DNA of 64,000 nt from DASUPK01 sp963695675 (GTDB lineage: Bacteria; Actinomycetota; Thermoleophilia; Solirubrobacterales; 70-9). A model generated the notes under the pieces. The model searched no databases. It was not told the origin of the DNA and was given only the letters and a program-made list of their open reading frames with translations. Each line of letters begins with the position of its first letter. The first letter of the stretch is position 1. Positions 1-8,745 of the stretch are shown here, one piece after another. Where the stretch lies: positions 620,001 through 684,000 of the forward strand of contig CAVOGY010000005.1 of the NCBI GenBank assembly GCA_963695675.1, in the 5' to 3' direction. A program made the position numbers and the translations under genes.

Positions 1-430
1 CCGCGTAGACACCGGCACCCTCCCTCAGCCTGATCGACGGCCAGACGCCGACGGTCCAGGCGATCCGCGCCCGCATTCTCAGGCGCGCGGCAACCCGACG
101 GAGCGGTCCCTGGTCGAGGTCAGCGCCCGCCCAGCTCAGGCAGATGTCCCGCCGGATCCGGCTGATCCTGCGGTAACCCCCGGTGCCCACGACCACTGCG
201 GCATACGGCTCGAGGCGCTGGCGGTCCGAATAGCTCGCCCGGTCGTTCCAGCCGCGGAGGAAGGCGGCGAGCACACGGCAGACGCAGCGAGGGCGGTCCG
301 AGAATCGCTCGCCGCCGATGATGGAGGCGAGCTCGACGATGCAGACGCCGTCGTGCGGGGTGCGATGCGATCCAGGCTCAAGCCGGACACGCGAACCAGG
401 TGCGGACTCGCGTCTGATGGCCCCAATTCC
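1..430 (-). CDS. Hypothetical actinobacterial protein, 3' end beyond window
   Basis: Partial gene running off the left edge. One minus-strand frame stays open from about 430 to 1 and encodes a recognisable conserved stretch, PGSHRTPHDGVCIVELASII, followed by FSDRPRCVCRVLAAFLRGWN. I recall this pattern from small uncharacterised actinobacterial proteins; no function is known to me. No ATG, GTG or TTG lies between the upstream stop (431-433) and the conserved block, so the start is unresolved; it may be ATT at 427, or a base may be missing. The neighbouring frame is also open but gives only a Ser/Ala-rich translation. Confidence 0.5.
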
Positions 431-483
431 TCATGCAACTACCCGCACGCAAGAATACCCGCACTCAGCGCTGGCTTCGCCTT

Positions 484-1197
484 TCAGCTCACCTGCGAGA
501 TCGCCGAGGTGACCTCCTCGAGGGACGGCGACTCGATCAGCTGCTTGGTGCCGTTCGGCCCGCCCACGACCACGGCGGGCTGGGCGGGCAGCTGACGCTC
601 GGCCGAGAGTTTGTCGTCCTCCTCCAACGTCTGCTGGACGTCGTCGTCCTTCTCATCCTGCTGCCACTGCTCGACGTTGAAGTTGAGGATCGCGCGGGCG
701 ACGTTGTCCAGGAACTCCTGGGTGGCCCCGCGCTTCTTCGCCTCCTCCTGGTTCGCGTAAAAGAGCTGGATGAACTGCCATTCGTAGTCCTGCTTGGCGG
801 CGGCGACCGCGCCGTAGGAGGCCAGCCCGAAGCCGGATTCGGTCATCGGGAAGTTGTGGAAGATCATCTGGATCTCCCCGTCCCGCACGGGCCCGCGGAT
901 CAGCGGCACGACGACGTCGCGATACCACTCGGAGCACGGGTCGCATTGCAGATCGCTGAACACCTGGACCGTCACGGGGGAATCGTCCGGGCCGAGGCGG
1001 GCACCGTCCTGCTGGATCCCTCCGAGAAGGCTCTGCGTCTCCTCGGCCCCGGTGATCTTGATCTGACCGGAGTCGCCCGTGCCGACCGAGAGGCTGACGA
1101 TCGCAAAGCCGAGCACGCCCAGGCACGCCGCCAGCACGACCAGCCCGACGAGCCGGGGGCGTCTGCGGGGAGGATCCTCTGCCACGGGGCTCGGCAT
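484..1197 (-). CDS. Membrane-anchored DsbA-family thioredoxin-fold protein
   Basis: 237 aa. A basic N-terminus is followed by one transmembrane segment (about residues 16-38), so the rest should face the cell exterior. A thioredoxin-like fold follows with the redox motif C85-D-P-C88 in the context SDLQCDPCSEWY, and the downstream helical insertion and C-terminal strand fit the DsbA_2 type. Such proteins oxidise or isomerise disulfides of exported proteins; the substrate cannot be told. The gene is divergent from the NIF3 gene with only 28 bp between the start codons, so the two promoters must overlap or sit inside coding sequence. Confidence 0.88.
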   Translation of the reverse strand: MPSPVAEDPPRRRPRLVGLVVLAACLGVLGFAIVSLSVGTGDSGQIKITGAEETQSLLGGIQQDGARLGPDDSPVTVQVFSDLQCDPCSEWYRDVVVPLIRGPVRDGEIQMIFHNFPMTESGFGLASYGAVAAAKQDYEWQFIQLFYANQEEAKKRGATQEFLDNVARAILNFNVEQWQQDEKDDDVQQTLEEDDKLSAERQLPAQPAVVVGGPNGTKQLIESPSLEEVTSAISQVS

Positions 1198-1225
1198 GGT
1201 AGATGCGCATCATTAGGCTGAGCCG

Positions 1226-1987
1226 GTGGCGTCGCTCCAAGAGATCATCGCCTTCTGTGACGAGCTCCTCGACAGCGCCTCCTTCGACGACTACGGGCCG
1301 AACGGCCTCCAGGTTCCCGGTGAGGAGGAGGTGGACAAGGTAGCCACCGGCGTCTCCGCCAATCTCGAGCTGCTCGAGACCGCGATCGAATCAGGCGCCC
1401 AGCTCGTCCTCACCCACCATGGGCTGCTCTGGGGCTCCGAGCCGACGCCGCTATCGACACCGATGGCGGCGCGGCTGCGGGCCCTCCTCTGCGCCGGCGT
1501 CTCGCTGGTCGCCTACCACCTGCCGCTCGACGCCCATCCGCAGATCGGGAACAATGCGCTCCTCCGTGATGCGCTCGGACTGGCGCCGGACGAGCGCCGC
1601 TTCGGCGAGGCGAGGGGATCGGCAGTCGGCCTGATCGGCCGATCCGCCGAGCCGATCGATCTCCCCGAGCTCCGGCGGCGGCTCGCGGAGGCGGTCGGGC
1701 GTGAGCCGCTCGTCTTCGACGCCGGGCCGCAACGGATCTCGAGCGTCGGCATCGTCACTGGCGCCGGGGGCTTCGCGATCCACGAGGCCGGTCCGCTGGG
1801 GCTCGACGCCCTGATCACCGGCGAGCCAACCGAGCCCGTGATGGGAGAGGCACGCGAGTACGGAGTCCACTTTCTCGCCGGGGGCCATTACGCGACCGAG
1901 ACCTTCGGTATCCGGCGCCTCGGAGAGCTCGTCGCGGAACGCTTCGCCCTCGACCAGGAGTTCATCGACGTCCCGAACCCCATTTAG
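1226..1987 (+). CDS. NIF3 / YbgI-family dinuclear metal-centre protein
   Basis: 253 aa, typical length for the short form of the family (GTP cyclohydrolase 1 type 2 homologue), which assembles as a toroidal hexamer with two metals per subunit. Metal ligands are visible: H64-H65 in THHGLLW, the HLPLDAH segment (H98, D102, H104), and GGHYATE near residue 217. The GTG start at 1226 gives the usual N-terminus (MASLQEIIAFCDELL). The true physiological reaction of the family is unsettled. It is divergent from the DsbA-like gene. Confidence 0.93.
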   Translation: MASLQEIIAFCDELLDSASFDDYGPNGLQVPGEEEVDKVATGVSANLELLETAIESGAQLVLTHHGLLWGSEPTPLSTPMAARLRALLCAGVSLVAYHLPLDAHPQIGNNALLRDALGLAPDERRFGEARGSAVGLIGRSAEPIDLPELRRRLAEAVGREPLVFDAGPQRISSVGIVTGAGGFAIHEAGPLGLDALITGEPTEPVMGEAREYGVHFLAGGHYATETFGIRRLGELVAERFALDQEFIDVPNPI

Positions 1988-2028
1988 GGACGAAGCCGCC
2001 AAAACCCCCGCAACTTGCGCCAAAAAGA

Positions 2029-2056
2029 TTGACACGTCGCCGTGAAGCGATATACA
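2029..2056 (+). promoter_or_regulatory. Sigma-70-type promoter of the small protein gene
   Basis: A perfect -35 box TTGACA (2029-2034) is followed after 16 bp by TATACA (2051-2056), four of six matches to TATAAT. Transcription would begin near 2063, giving a leader of about 30 nt with the purine-rich Shine-Dalgarno GAGGAGAGG before ATG 2094. It is one of only two sites in the window with an exact TTGACA at proper spacing. Confidence 0.7.
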
Positions 2057-2093
2057 TGCGTAGCCGGCGTTCACGAGGAGAGGAGTGGCTCGT

Positions 2094-2270
2094 ATGTCCG
2101 TTCACCTGACGCCCACGGAGCTCGCCGAGGAACTGCACATGAAGCGGCGCGATGTGCTGACCAAGTGCATCGAGATGAATGTGCCTGTCCTCAAGGGTCG
2201 AATCGACAGGACTCTCTTCGAATCCTCGCTCCGGGCGTTCCAGGCTCAGAACAAGCAGGCCACCGCCTAG
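2094..2270 (+). CDS. Small basic helical protein, IF2_N-like fold suspected
   Basis: 58 aa from ATG 2094. This start is preferred over GTG 2085 because the strong Shine-Dalgarno (2075-2083) sits about 10 nt upstream of it but only 1 nt from the GTG. The protein reads as a compact helix-turn-helix: LTPTELAEELHMKRRDVLTK, then a short strand-like VPVLKG and a C-terminal helix. The pattern 'ELAEEL..KRRDVL.K..EMN.PV' resembles the N-terminal domain of initiation factor IF-2 and small wHTH/excisionase proteins; this is a judgement by eye. The dedicated strong promoter suggests high expression. Function unknown. Confidence 0.75.
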   Translation: MSVHLTPTELAEELHMKRRDVLTKCIEMNVPVLKGRIDRTLFESSLRAFQAQNKQATA

Positions 2271-2413
2271 ACGCGACCAGCGTCATTCTGGCTGCACAGC
2301 CAGCCCTCCTAATACACTCCGCTGTCCGGCCGCGATAGGCGGCACCCAATATAAATGGGTTGCGCCTGGTCTCCGGCTGCGGCGCACCCTCGCACCAAAG
2401 GAATCAAGGAGAG

Positions 2414-4231
2414 ATGGAGACAGCGACCGTCGCGGCCGCGGGCAGTGCCGCGGAGTCCAGTACACAGAGCAAGACCTGCGCCGACCTCGCGCCGCGCGCC
2501 GCCGAGCGACACGGCGATCTGGAGGCCGTCACCTACAAGGATTCGTCCGGCGAGTGGGTGTCGAAGACCTATCGCGAGGTCGGAGACATCGTTCGCCGTC
2601 TCGCGCTCGGCCTGATGGAACTGGGGATCGAGAAGGGCGACAAGGTCTCGATCCTCGCCAACACCCGCCCCGAGTGGACCTACTTCGACTTCGCGGCGCT
2701 CAGCGTCGGCGCCGTGGTCGTGCCGATCTACCAGACCAACTCCCCCGACGAGTGCCAGTACGTGATCGAGAACTCCGACGCCAAGGCGGTGATCGTCGAG
2801 GACTCGGAGCAGCTGGCAAAGATCGACGAGATCGGCGATCGGGTTCCCAAGCTCGAGCACGTGATCCGCATGGAGGGCTCCGGCGGCGGCGCGATTTCCA
2901 TGGACGAGCTCGTCGAGGCCGGGCAGTCACGATCGGATTCGGAATGGGAGCAGCGCTGGCAGTCGGTCACCCCGGATGACATCTCCACGTTCATCTACAC
3001 GTCAGGGACGACCGGCCCGCCGAAGGGCTGCGTCATCTCTCACGGCAACTACCGCTCGATGGTGACCATGGCGCTCGATGAGAGCGTCCTCGAGCGGAAC
3101 ACGACCACCTATCTCTTCCTCCCCTTAGCCCACTCGTTCGCACTGCTGATCCAGCTCCTGAGCTTCGACCTGGGCGGCAACATCGCGTACTGGGAGCGCG
3201 ACCCGTTGAAGATCATCCCCAACCTTGCCGAGGTCAAGCCCGACTACTTCCCGTCGGTACCGCGGATCTTCGAGAAGATCTACACCGCCGCGACGAGCGA
3301 GGTGGAGAAGTCAGGCGGGATCAAGAAGCTCGTCTTCGACTGGGCGATCAGCGCGGGCAAGCGGGTTCGCGAGCGCGAGCGCGCCGGCAAGCCGATCGGC
3401 TTCCTGTTGCGCAAGCAATACGAGATCGCCGACAGGCAGGTTCTGTCAAAGATCCGCGGCCTGTTCGGGGGACGGATCAGGAACTGCGTCACGGGCGCCG
3501 CCCCGATCAACCCGGAGATCCTGCGCTTCTTCGACGCGGCGGGCGTTCTGATCCTCGAGGGATGGGGCATGACCGAGACCTCGACCGCGGCAACGGTTGC
3601 GCGGCCCGACGCCTTCAAGTTCGGCAAGGTCGGACGGGCGTTCAAGGGCGACGAGATCAGGATCGCCGACGACGGCGAGATCCTGGTCCGGGGCCCGAAC
3701 ATCTTTCAGGGCTACTACAAGAACGAGGAGGCGACCCGGGAGGCGCTCGAGGATGGCTGGTTGCACACCGGCGACATTGGAGAGCTGGACGAGGACGGTT
3801 ATCTCTCGATCACCGGACGCAAGAAGGACATCATCATCACCGCGGGCGGGAAGAACATCACCCCGGCGAACCTCGAGGCCGAGATCAAGCAGAGCCCGTA
3901 CGTCTCTCAGTGCGTCGTGATCGGCGATCGGCGGCCCTACCTGGTCGCGCTGATCACGCTCGACATGGAGCAGTGCGCGAAGCTCGCCGAGGAGAATGGC
4001 TGGCCGACCGATCTGGAAGAGCTGAGGCGCCACGAGGGCGTGAGGGCGCTCATCCAGCAGCACCTCGACAAGGTCAATGAGAAGTTCGCCCGGGTCGAGC
4101 AGGTGAAGAAGTTCGAGATCCTGCCGCACGACCTCTCCCAGGAGACCGGCGAACTGACCCCGACCATGAAGGTGAAGCGCAACGTAGTCGCCGACAAGTA
4201 CGAGCAGGACATCGAGGCTCTCTACGCCTAG
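2414..4231 (+). CDS. Long-chain fatty acid--CoA ligase (FadD15-like)
   Basis: 605 aa AMP-forming acyl-CoA synthetase that activates fatty acids with ATP and CoA for beta-oxidation or lipid synthesis. The P-loop YTSGTTGPPKG lies near residue 196, the GWGMTET motif near 383, the GWLHTGDIGELDEDGYL hinge near 452, and GRKKDIIITAGGKNI, which carries the A8 hinge, near 468. The length and the C-terminal domain match the long-chain (FadD15/FACS) subgroup. Start chosen at ATG 2414 behind AAGGAGAG; the spacing is short, and an in-frame start near 2360 is possible but adds an unrelated leader. The 143 bp upstream holds no other gene. Confidence 0.94.
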   Translation: METATVAAAGSAAESSTQSKTCADLAPRAAERHGDLEAVTYKDSSGEWVSKTYREVGDIVRRLALGLMELGIEKGDKVSILANTRPEWTYFDFAALSVGAVVVPIYQTNSPDECQYVIENSDAKAVIVEDSEQLAKIDEIGDRVPKLEHVIRMEGSGGGAISMDELVEAGQSRSDSEWEQRWQSVTPDDISTFIYTSGTTGPPKGCVISHGNYRSMVTMALDESVLERNTTTYLFLPLAHSFALLIQLLSFDLGGNIAYWERDPLKIIPNLAEVKPDYFPSVPRIFEKIYTAATSEVEKSGGIKKLVFDWAISAGKRVRERERAGKPIGFLLRKQYEIADRQVLSKIRGLFGGRIRNCVTGAAPINPEILRFFDAAGVLILEGWGMTETSTAATVARPDAFKFGKVGRAFKGDEIRIADDGEILVRGPNIFQGYYKNEEATREALEDGWLHTGDIGELDEDGYLSITGRKKDIIITAGGKNITPANLEAEIKQSPYVSQCVVIGDRRPYLVALITLDMEQCAKLAEENGWPTDLEELRRHEGVRALIQQHLDKVNEKFARVEQVKKFEILPHDLSQETGELTPTMKVKRNVVADKYEQDIEALYA

Positions 4232-4232
4232 C

Positions 4233-5207
4233 TTTCTCGTAGCGCCCGACGCGTTCAAGGGCACACTCAGCGCCACCCGGGTCGCCGAGGCGATCGGGGC
4301 GGGGGTCAGGAGCGCGGGCGCGCAGGCCGACCTCTCTCCCGCCGCCGACGGCGGTGAGGGGACGGCAGAGATCCTCGTCTCCGCCTTGGGGGGCGAGATG
4401 CGCACCGCCGGCGCCCGCGATCCGCTCCTGCGCCCGATCCAGGCGGGATTCGCAGTGGTTCCGGAGCGGAGGAGCGCCATCGTGGAGACCGCCGCGGCCT
4501 CGGGGCTCAGCCGGGTCGAATCCGCTGAGCGCGATCCGATCGCCGCCAGCAGCGCCGGGACGGGGGAGCTGATCGCCGCGGCGATCGAAGCGGGCGCCGA
4601 CCGGATCCTGGTGGCCGCGGGCGGCAGTGCGACGACCGACGGAGGCAGGGGAGCGATCGACGCGATCGAGGCCGCGGGCGGCCTGCGAGACGCCAAGCTC
4701 GAGGTGCTCTGCGACACCACGGTGCCCTTCGAGCGCGCGGCCGAGGTGTTCGCCGCGCAGAAGGGAGCCTCTCCCGAGCAGGTGGAGGAGCTCACTCGGA
4801 GGCTCGTGGCCCTGGCCGGCGCTCTACCCAGGGATCCCCGCGGGCGGGCGATGACCGGCGCGGCCGGAGGGCTCTCGGGTGGTCTCTGGGCGGCGCTCGG
4901 CGCGCATCTCGTTCCGGGGGCGACTTTCGTCCTCGGTGTGCTGGGCTTCGACCGCCGGCTGGAGGAAGCCGATGCGGTGATCACCGGCGAGGGGCGACTG
5001 GACGATCAGAGCCGGGAGGGCAAACTGACCGGCGAGATCGCCCGGCGCTGCCGAGCCGCTCGCGTGCCGCTGCACGCAATCGTCGGTCAGAGCGCGCTGG
5101 CTCCCGATCAGATCGCGCGGTTCGGGCTCGCCTCGGTCGCCGAAGCGGGCAGCCTCGAGGAGATCGAGGCGGCCGCGGCAAGAATCGCTGCTCCGTTCCG
5201 GGGGTAA
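4233..5207 (+). CDS. Glycerate kinase, type 1 family; start codon missing
   Basis: Glycerate 2- or 3-kinase of the GarK/GlxK family, phosphorylating glycerate with ATP. Family signatures are plain: LVAPDAFKGTLSA at the N-terminus, AADGGEGT, AAGGSATTDGG, and VITGEGRLDDQS...GK near the C-terminus. The homologous sequence begins immediately after the stop codon of the acyl-CoA ligase, yet no ATG, GTG or TTG exists in this frame between the previous stop (4185) and TTG 4386; a TTG start would delete the conserved APDAFKG and DGGEGT motifs. Either a rare start codon is used or a base is wrong near 4230. It sits in a run with the ligase and the SDR gene (1 nt gap). Confidence 0.88.
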   Translation, partial: FLVAPDAFKGTLSATRVAEAIGAGVRSAGAQADLSPAADGGEGTAEILVSALGGEMRTAGARDPLLRPIQAGFAVVPERRSAIVETAAASGLSRVESAERDPIAASSAGTGELIAAAIEAGADRILVAAGGSATTDGGRGAIDAIEAAGGLRDAKLEVLCDTTVPFERAAEVFAAQKGASPEQVEELTRRLVALAGALPRDPRGRAMTGAAGGLSGGLWAALGAHLVPGATFVLGVLGFDRRLEEADAVITGEGRLDDQSREGKLTGEIARRCRAARVPLHAIVGQSALAPDQIARFGLASVAEAGSLEEIEAAAARIAAPFRG

Positions 5208-5208
5208 C

Positions 5209-5955
5209 GTGCGGGCGGTGAGCCCGAACGGCAGAACCGCACTGGTCACCGGGGCGAGCAGCGGAATCGGAGCGGCCACCGTCCGCTCGCTCGCCGCCGC
5301 CGGCTTCGAGGTGGTCGCCGCGGCCAGGCGTCTCGAGCGCTGCGAGGAAATCGCCCGCGAGGTGGGCGGGCGCGCCGTGCGCCTCGACGTGACCGATCCG
5401 GACTCGGTTGCAGAGGTCGCAGAAGCGCTGCCGGATGCCTCGGTCCTGATCAACAACGCCGGAGGCGCGCTCGGGCTCGAGCCCGTGGCCGAGGCGGATG
5501 AGGAGAACTGGCAAGGCATGTACGAGACGAATGTGATGGGCGTGATGAGGATGACCAAGGCCCTGCTGCCCGCCCTCGAGCGGAGCGGAAACGGACACGT
5601 CGTAATCGTCGGCTCGGTCGCCGGGGTCGAGGTGTATCCGGGCGGGGGCGGCTACACCGCGGCGAAGCACGCCGCGCACGCCATCGCGGAGACGCTTCGG
5701 CTCGAGCTCCTGGGCAGGCCGATTCGGGTCAGCGAGGTCGCCCCCGGCATGGTCGAGACGGAGTTTTCGCTGGTTCGGTTCGAGGGCGATCGGGACCAGG
5801 CCGATGCGGTGTACGAGGGGACCACCCCACTCAGCGGAGAGGACGTCGCGGACGCGATCACCTACGTCGTCACCCGTCCGCCGCACGTCGACATCGACTA
5901 CCTCTCGATCATGCCGACCGACCAGGCGACCGCGCGCGACGTGCACCGCCGCTAG
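5209..5955 (+). CDS. Short-chain dehydrogenase/reductase (SDR)
   Basis: 248 aa classical SDR. The Rossmann motif GASSGIG near residue 16, the NNAG strand near 83, the catalytic Ser in VGSVAG and the YTAAK (Tyr-x-x-x-Lys) active site are all present. An Arg after the second strand (AAARR) suggests NADP(H). The sequence resembles the YdfG-like serine/3-hydroxy acid dehydrogenase subgroup, but the substrate cannot be assigned. GTG start one base after the glycerate kinase stop implies co-transcription; a hydroxyacid substrate next to glycerate kinase is an attractive guess only. Confidence 0.9.
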   Translation: MRAVSPNGRTALVTGASSGIGAATVRSLAAAGFEVVAAARRLERCEEIAREVGGRAVRLDVTDPDSVAEVAEALPDASVLINNAGGALGLEPVAEADEENWQGMYETNVMGVMRMTKALLPALERSGNGHVVIVGSVAGVEVYPGGGGYTAAKHAAHAIAETLRLELLGRPIRVSEVAPGMVETEFSLVRFEGDRDQADAVYEGTTPLSGEDVADAITYVVTRPPHVDIDYLSIMPTDQATARDVHRR

Positions 5956-5989
5956 GCGACGTGCCCGGGGGCCGGACAGCCGGAAAGTG

Positions 5990-7273
5990 CTACTCGCCTG
6001 ACTCGGCCGCCTCGACCTCGCCCGACTGACGCAGCAGGGCTCCGGTGGTCTGCTCGAGCACGCGTCTCCAGGCCGAGATCCCCTTCTCCTCCTCCTCGAC
6101 CGTGTCCAGCACCCTCTGCACTCGCCGTGCGGAGATTTCGATGCCGTGACGCGCGGCGATCTCCTTGTAGCGCTTGTAGTCGCGCGCCAGCGCGACGGTC
6201 ACGGATTCGAATCCATGCTTGGCAATCTGGAGACGCGCCGAGTAGTCGAGGATCGAGGTTCCGAACATGAGCTCGTCGTCGAACTCGGGCTCGATCAGGA
6301 TGATGTCCACATCCGGGAAGCGCTCGTTCCACGACTGGACGGCCATGTGCAGGCGGGCATGAGCGAGCAGGCGGAAGGCCTGGTTCCCGATCGCGGGCAT
6401 GCCCATGTCTGAGACGCGCCGCACCCGAGAGCCGAACACGGTCGGGATCCGAGTCTCGAAGTCGTTCACGTAGGGGACAAGCGGGTTGACCACCACGATG
6501 AACTTGGCGCCGGCCTCGACCGCAACGTCGACGTTGGTGGTGGAGATGATCCCGCCGTCGATCAGCTGCCTGCCGCGTAGCTCGTAGGGCTCGTAGACGA
6601 TCGGCAGGGCTCCGGAGGCGGCGACGGCGCGCGAGATCGGGACGTTGTCCCAGTCCCCCTCGCCGAAGACGATCCGCTCGCAGGTGTCCAGGTCGGTCGC
6701 GACGATGCGCAAATCGGCAGCGAGGTCGCGAAAGTCGTTAGCGCGGTCCGGATCGGAAAGCACGTTGCGGACGTACTGCTCGATGCCGCGGTTGTGGTAG
6801 ACGCCGGTCGGAAGGCCTTCGGCGAGTCCCACGACGACGTCGACCATCGACATCTCCCCGATGTTGCCCGCCAGACGGCGGACCATGGCCGCGACGCGCA
6901 GCGGCAGCAGGGCGAGGCGCCCGGCGAAGCCCCGGTAGTTCGGTCGCAGCAGCGTTCGGAGCGAGGCGTTCTCGATCGGGGAGGGGAGCGCCTTGTCGAG
7001 CACCCGGAACATCTCCTCGGGCGTGATCCCATTCGCGACCATGGCCGCCACGAACGCCCCAGAGCTGGTCCCGACGTAGATGTCGAAATCGTTGACCGTG
7101 CGATTGACGGCGAGCAGGTCGAATGCCCGCAGCGCACCCATCTCGTAGACGCCGCCGGTGAAGCCACCGCCGCCAAGGACGAGCGCTGTCTTGTCGCCCC
7201 GGCCGCGTCGCCTCCTCCCTATGCCGCTGCGCGGTCTTCCGTCGGGGCCGTCGAGCTGGACGACTTTCCCCAT
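5990..7273 (-). CDS. Patatin-like phospholipase
   Basis: 427 aa. The patatin fold is shown by the oxyanion loop LVLGGGGFTGG (near residue 32), the nucleophile elbow GTSSG (near 68) and the catalytic Asp in DGG (LIDGGI, near 240), giving the Ser-Asp dyad. The first 28 residues are basic and Gly-rich; no signal peptide is seen, so it is probably cytosolic. The C-terminal 150 residues are helical and charged. It would hydrolyse acyl esters of phospholipids or other lipids. Divergent from dacB across a 126 bp gap. Confidence 0.9.
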   Translation of the reverse strand: MGKVVQLDGPDGRPRSGIGRRRRGRGDKTALVLGGGGFTGGVYEMGALRAFDLLAVNRTVNDFDIYVGTSSGAFVAAMVANGITPEEMFRVLDKALPSPIENASLRTLLRPNYRGFAGRLALLPLRVAAMVRRLAGNIGEMSMVDVVVGLAEGLPTGVYHNRGIEQYVRNVLSDPDRANDFRDLAADLRIVATDLDTCERIVFGEGDWDNVPISRAVAASGALPIVYEPYELRGRQLIDGGIISTTNVDVAVEAGAKFIVVVNPLVPYVNDFETRIPTVFGSRVRRVSDMGMPAIGNQAFRLLAHARLHMAVQSWNERFPDVDIILIEPEFDDELMFGTSILDYSARLQIAKHGFESVTVALARDYKRYKEIAARHGIEISARRVQRVLDTVEEEEKGISAWRRVLEQTTGALLRQSGEVEAAESGE

Positions 7274-7399
7274 ATGGGCAGCGATTATGCCAAGGCGGCC
7301 TGGTCAGCCAGCCGACCGGTTATCTGGGGCGGCCGCCGCTGACCGCAGTCTGATGTGGCCCGCAACCTCGACCACGTCCGCCTGTTTCAGACAAAACCG

Positions 7400-8704
7400 A
7401 TGGGGACGGCGAAACTCAGAGGGGCGGTCACAGTCACGCTGTTGGGCGCGGCGATCGCGGCGCTGCCCGCCACCGCCCAGGCTCGGCCGGGAGGCCCCGA
7501 CCGCGGCTTCAGGACGCCGATCGCCCAGGGCGCCGCCTCGGCGCACAGCTCGATCTCCGGCTCGAAGCTCTCCACCGCCCTCCGAAAGCTCTTCCGCGGC
7601 GTCGGCAGGAGCGGCGCGTTCGTGCTCGATGCGAGCAACAACCAGGTTCTCTTTTCCCGCAAGGCCGGGCGGCCCCGGATCCTCGCCTCGAACTCGAAGC
7701 TCTTTACGACCTCGACCGCCCTGGCGCGGTTCGAGCCGCAGAACCGCCTGCACACCACGGCCTGGTCGATCGACGACATCTCGGACGGCATCAGCGAGGG
7801 TCTCTACGTGCGCGGCGGGGGTGATCCGACGCTGAGCGGCAGCGGCCTTGACAAGCTGGCGGATCGAGTGCGGGCGGCGGGCGTGGTGAGTGTGCAGGCA
7901 CCCCTGCTCTACGACGATTCCTTTCTCGACCACGTGACCGGCATCCCCCAGCACGGCATCACCAGTGAACGAATCGGGACGCTCTCCGGCCTGACGATCG
8001 ACGGCGGCGCGGTTGGGGACCCTGCGAAGAGGACTGCGCAGCGCTTCCAGGATGCGTTGCGCCGGGACGGCGTCGCGATCGGCAACAGCGTTACGCCGGG
8101 GGCGGTGCCGCAGGGCGCGATCCAGGTTGCCGACCTCGGCTCCCCGACGATGGCCGACCTGGTCCAGGACACCAATGTTCCCTCCAACAACTTCTTCGCC
8201 GAGATGCTCCTCAAGGACGTCGGCGGTCAGTTTGGCGACGCGGGATCTACCGCGGCCGGGATCTCCGTGGTGCAGGGCTTCGCCTCCCAGCGCGGTGCGA
8301 GCTTCCGGGGCGAGAACGGGTCGGGCCTAAGCAGGCGGAACAGGGCCTCTCCCGCCTCCGTGGTCAACCTGCTCGATTCGATGCTCGAGCTCGACCCGAA
8401 TGCCTCGCCCGACACGCAGCTCGACCAGAGCCGCCTGCGCGACGCCTGGGTGGATTCGCTGGCGGTCGCCGGCCGGAGCGGCACGCTCGCCCATCGGATG
8501 CGCCGCACCGCCGCCCAGGGCAAATGCCATGCGAAGACGGGCACGCTCACCGGCGTCAGCGCTCTATCGGGCTACTGCTTCCAGGGCGCGGACGATGCGG
8601 AGCACGCCGTCGTCTTCTCGCTGCTGATGAACCGGGTCGACGTCAACCGTGCGCGTCTGGTGCAGGATCGGATGGCGGCTCTGATCGCCCGCTACCGCCG
8701 CTAG
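7400..8704 (+). CDS. dacB: D-alanyl-D-alanine carboxypeptidase/endopeptidase (PBP4 type)
   Basis: 434 aa from ATG 7400, chosen because it gives a clean signal peptide (MGTAKLRGAVTVTLLGAAIA..AQA); a GTG at 7355 would bury it. Class C penicillin-binding protein motifs are present: SNSK (SxxK) near residue 97, SNN near 263 and HAKTG near 378. The protein trims D-Ala from muropeptides or cleaves cross-links in the cell wall. Family members are usually 400-500 aa. Convergent with ligA, 41 bp between stops, without an obvious terminator hairpin. Confidence 0.93.
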   Translation: MGTAKLRGAVTVTLLGAAIAALPATAQARPGGPDRGFRTPIAQGAASAHSSISGSKLSTALRKLFRGVGRSGAFVLDASNNQVLFSRKAGRPRILASNSKLFTTSTALARFEPQNRLHTTAWSIDDISDGISEGLYVRGGGDPTLSGSGLDKLADRVRAAGVVSVQAPLLYDDSFLDHVTGIPQHGITSERIGTLSGLTIDGGAVGDPAKRTAQRFQDALRRDGVAIGNSVTPGAVPQGAIQVADLGSPTMADLVQDTNVPSNNFFAEMLLKDVGGQFGDAGSTAAGISVVQGFASQRGASFRGENGSGLSRRNRASPASVVNLLDSMLELDPNASPDTQLDQSRLRDAWVDSLAVAGRSGTLAHRMRRTAAQGKCHAKTGTLTGVSALSGYCFQGADDAEHAVVFSLLMNRVDVNRARLVQDRMAALIARYRR

Positions 8705-8745
8705 ACGCCTGCCTTGGTCGCCCTTTGGACGAGGAACTGGGCGGA

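Noticed and set aside
2271..2413. Promoter for the acyl-CoA ligase at the TATAAAT near 2350
   Set aside because: The -10-like sequence has no acceptable -35 at 15-19 bp spacing; read-through from the small gene is equally possible.
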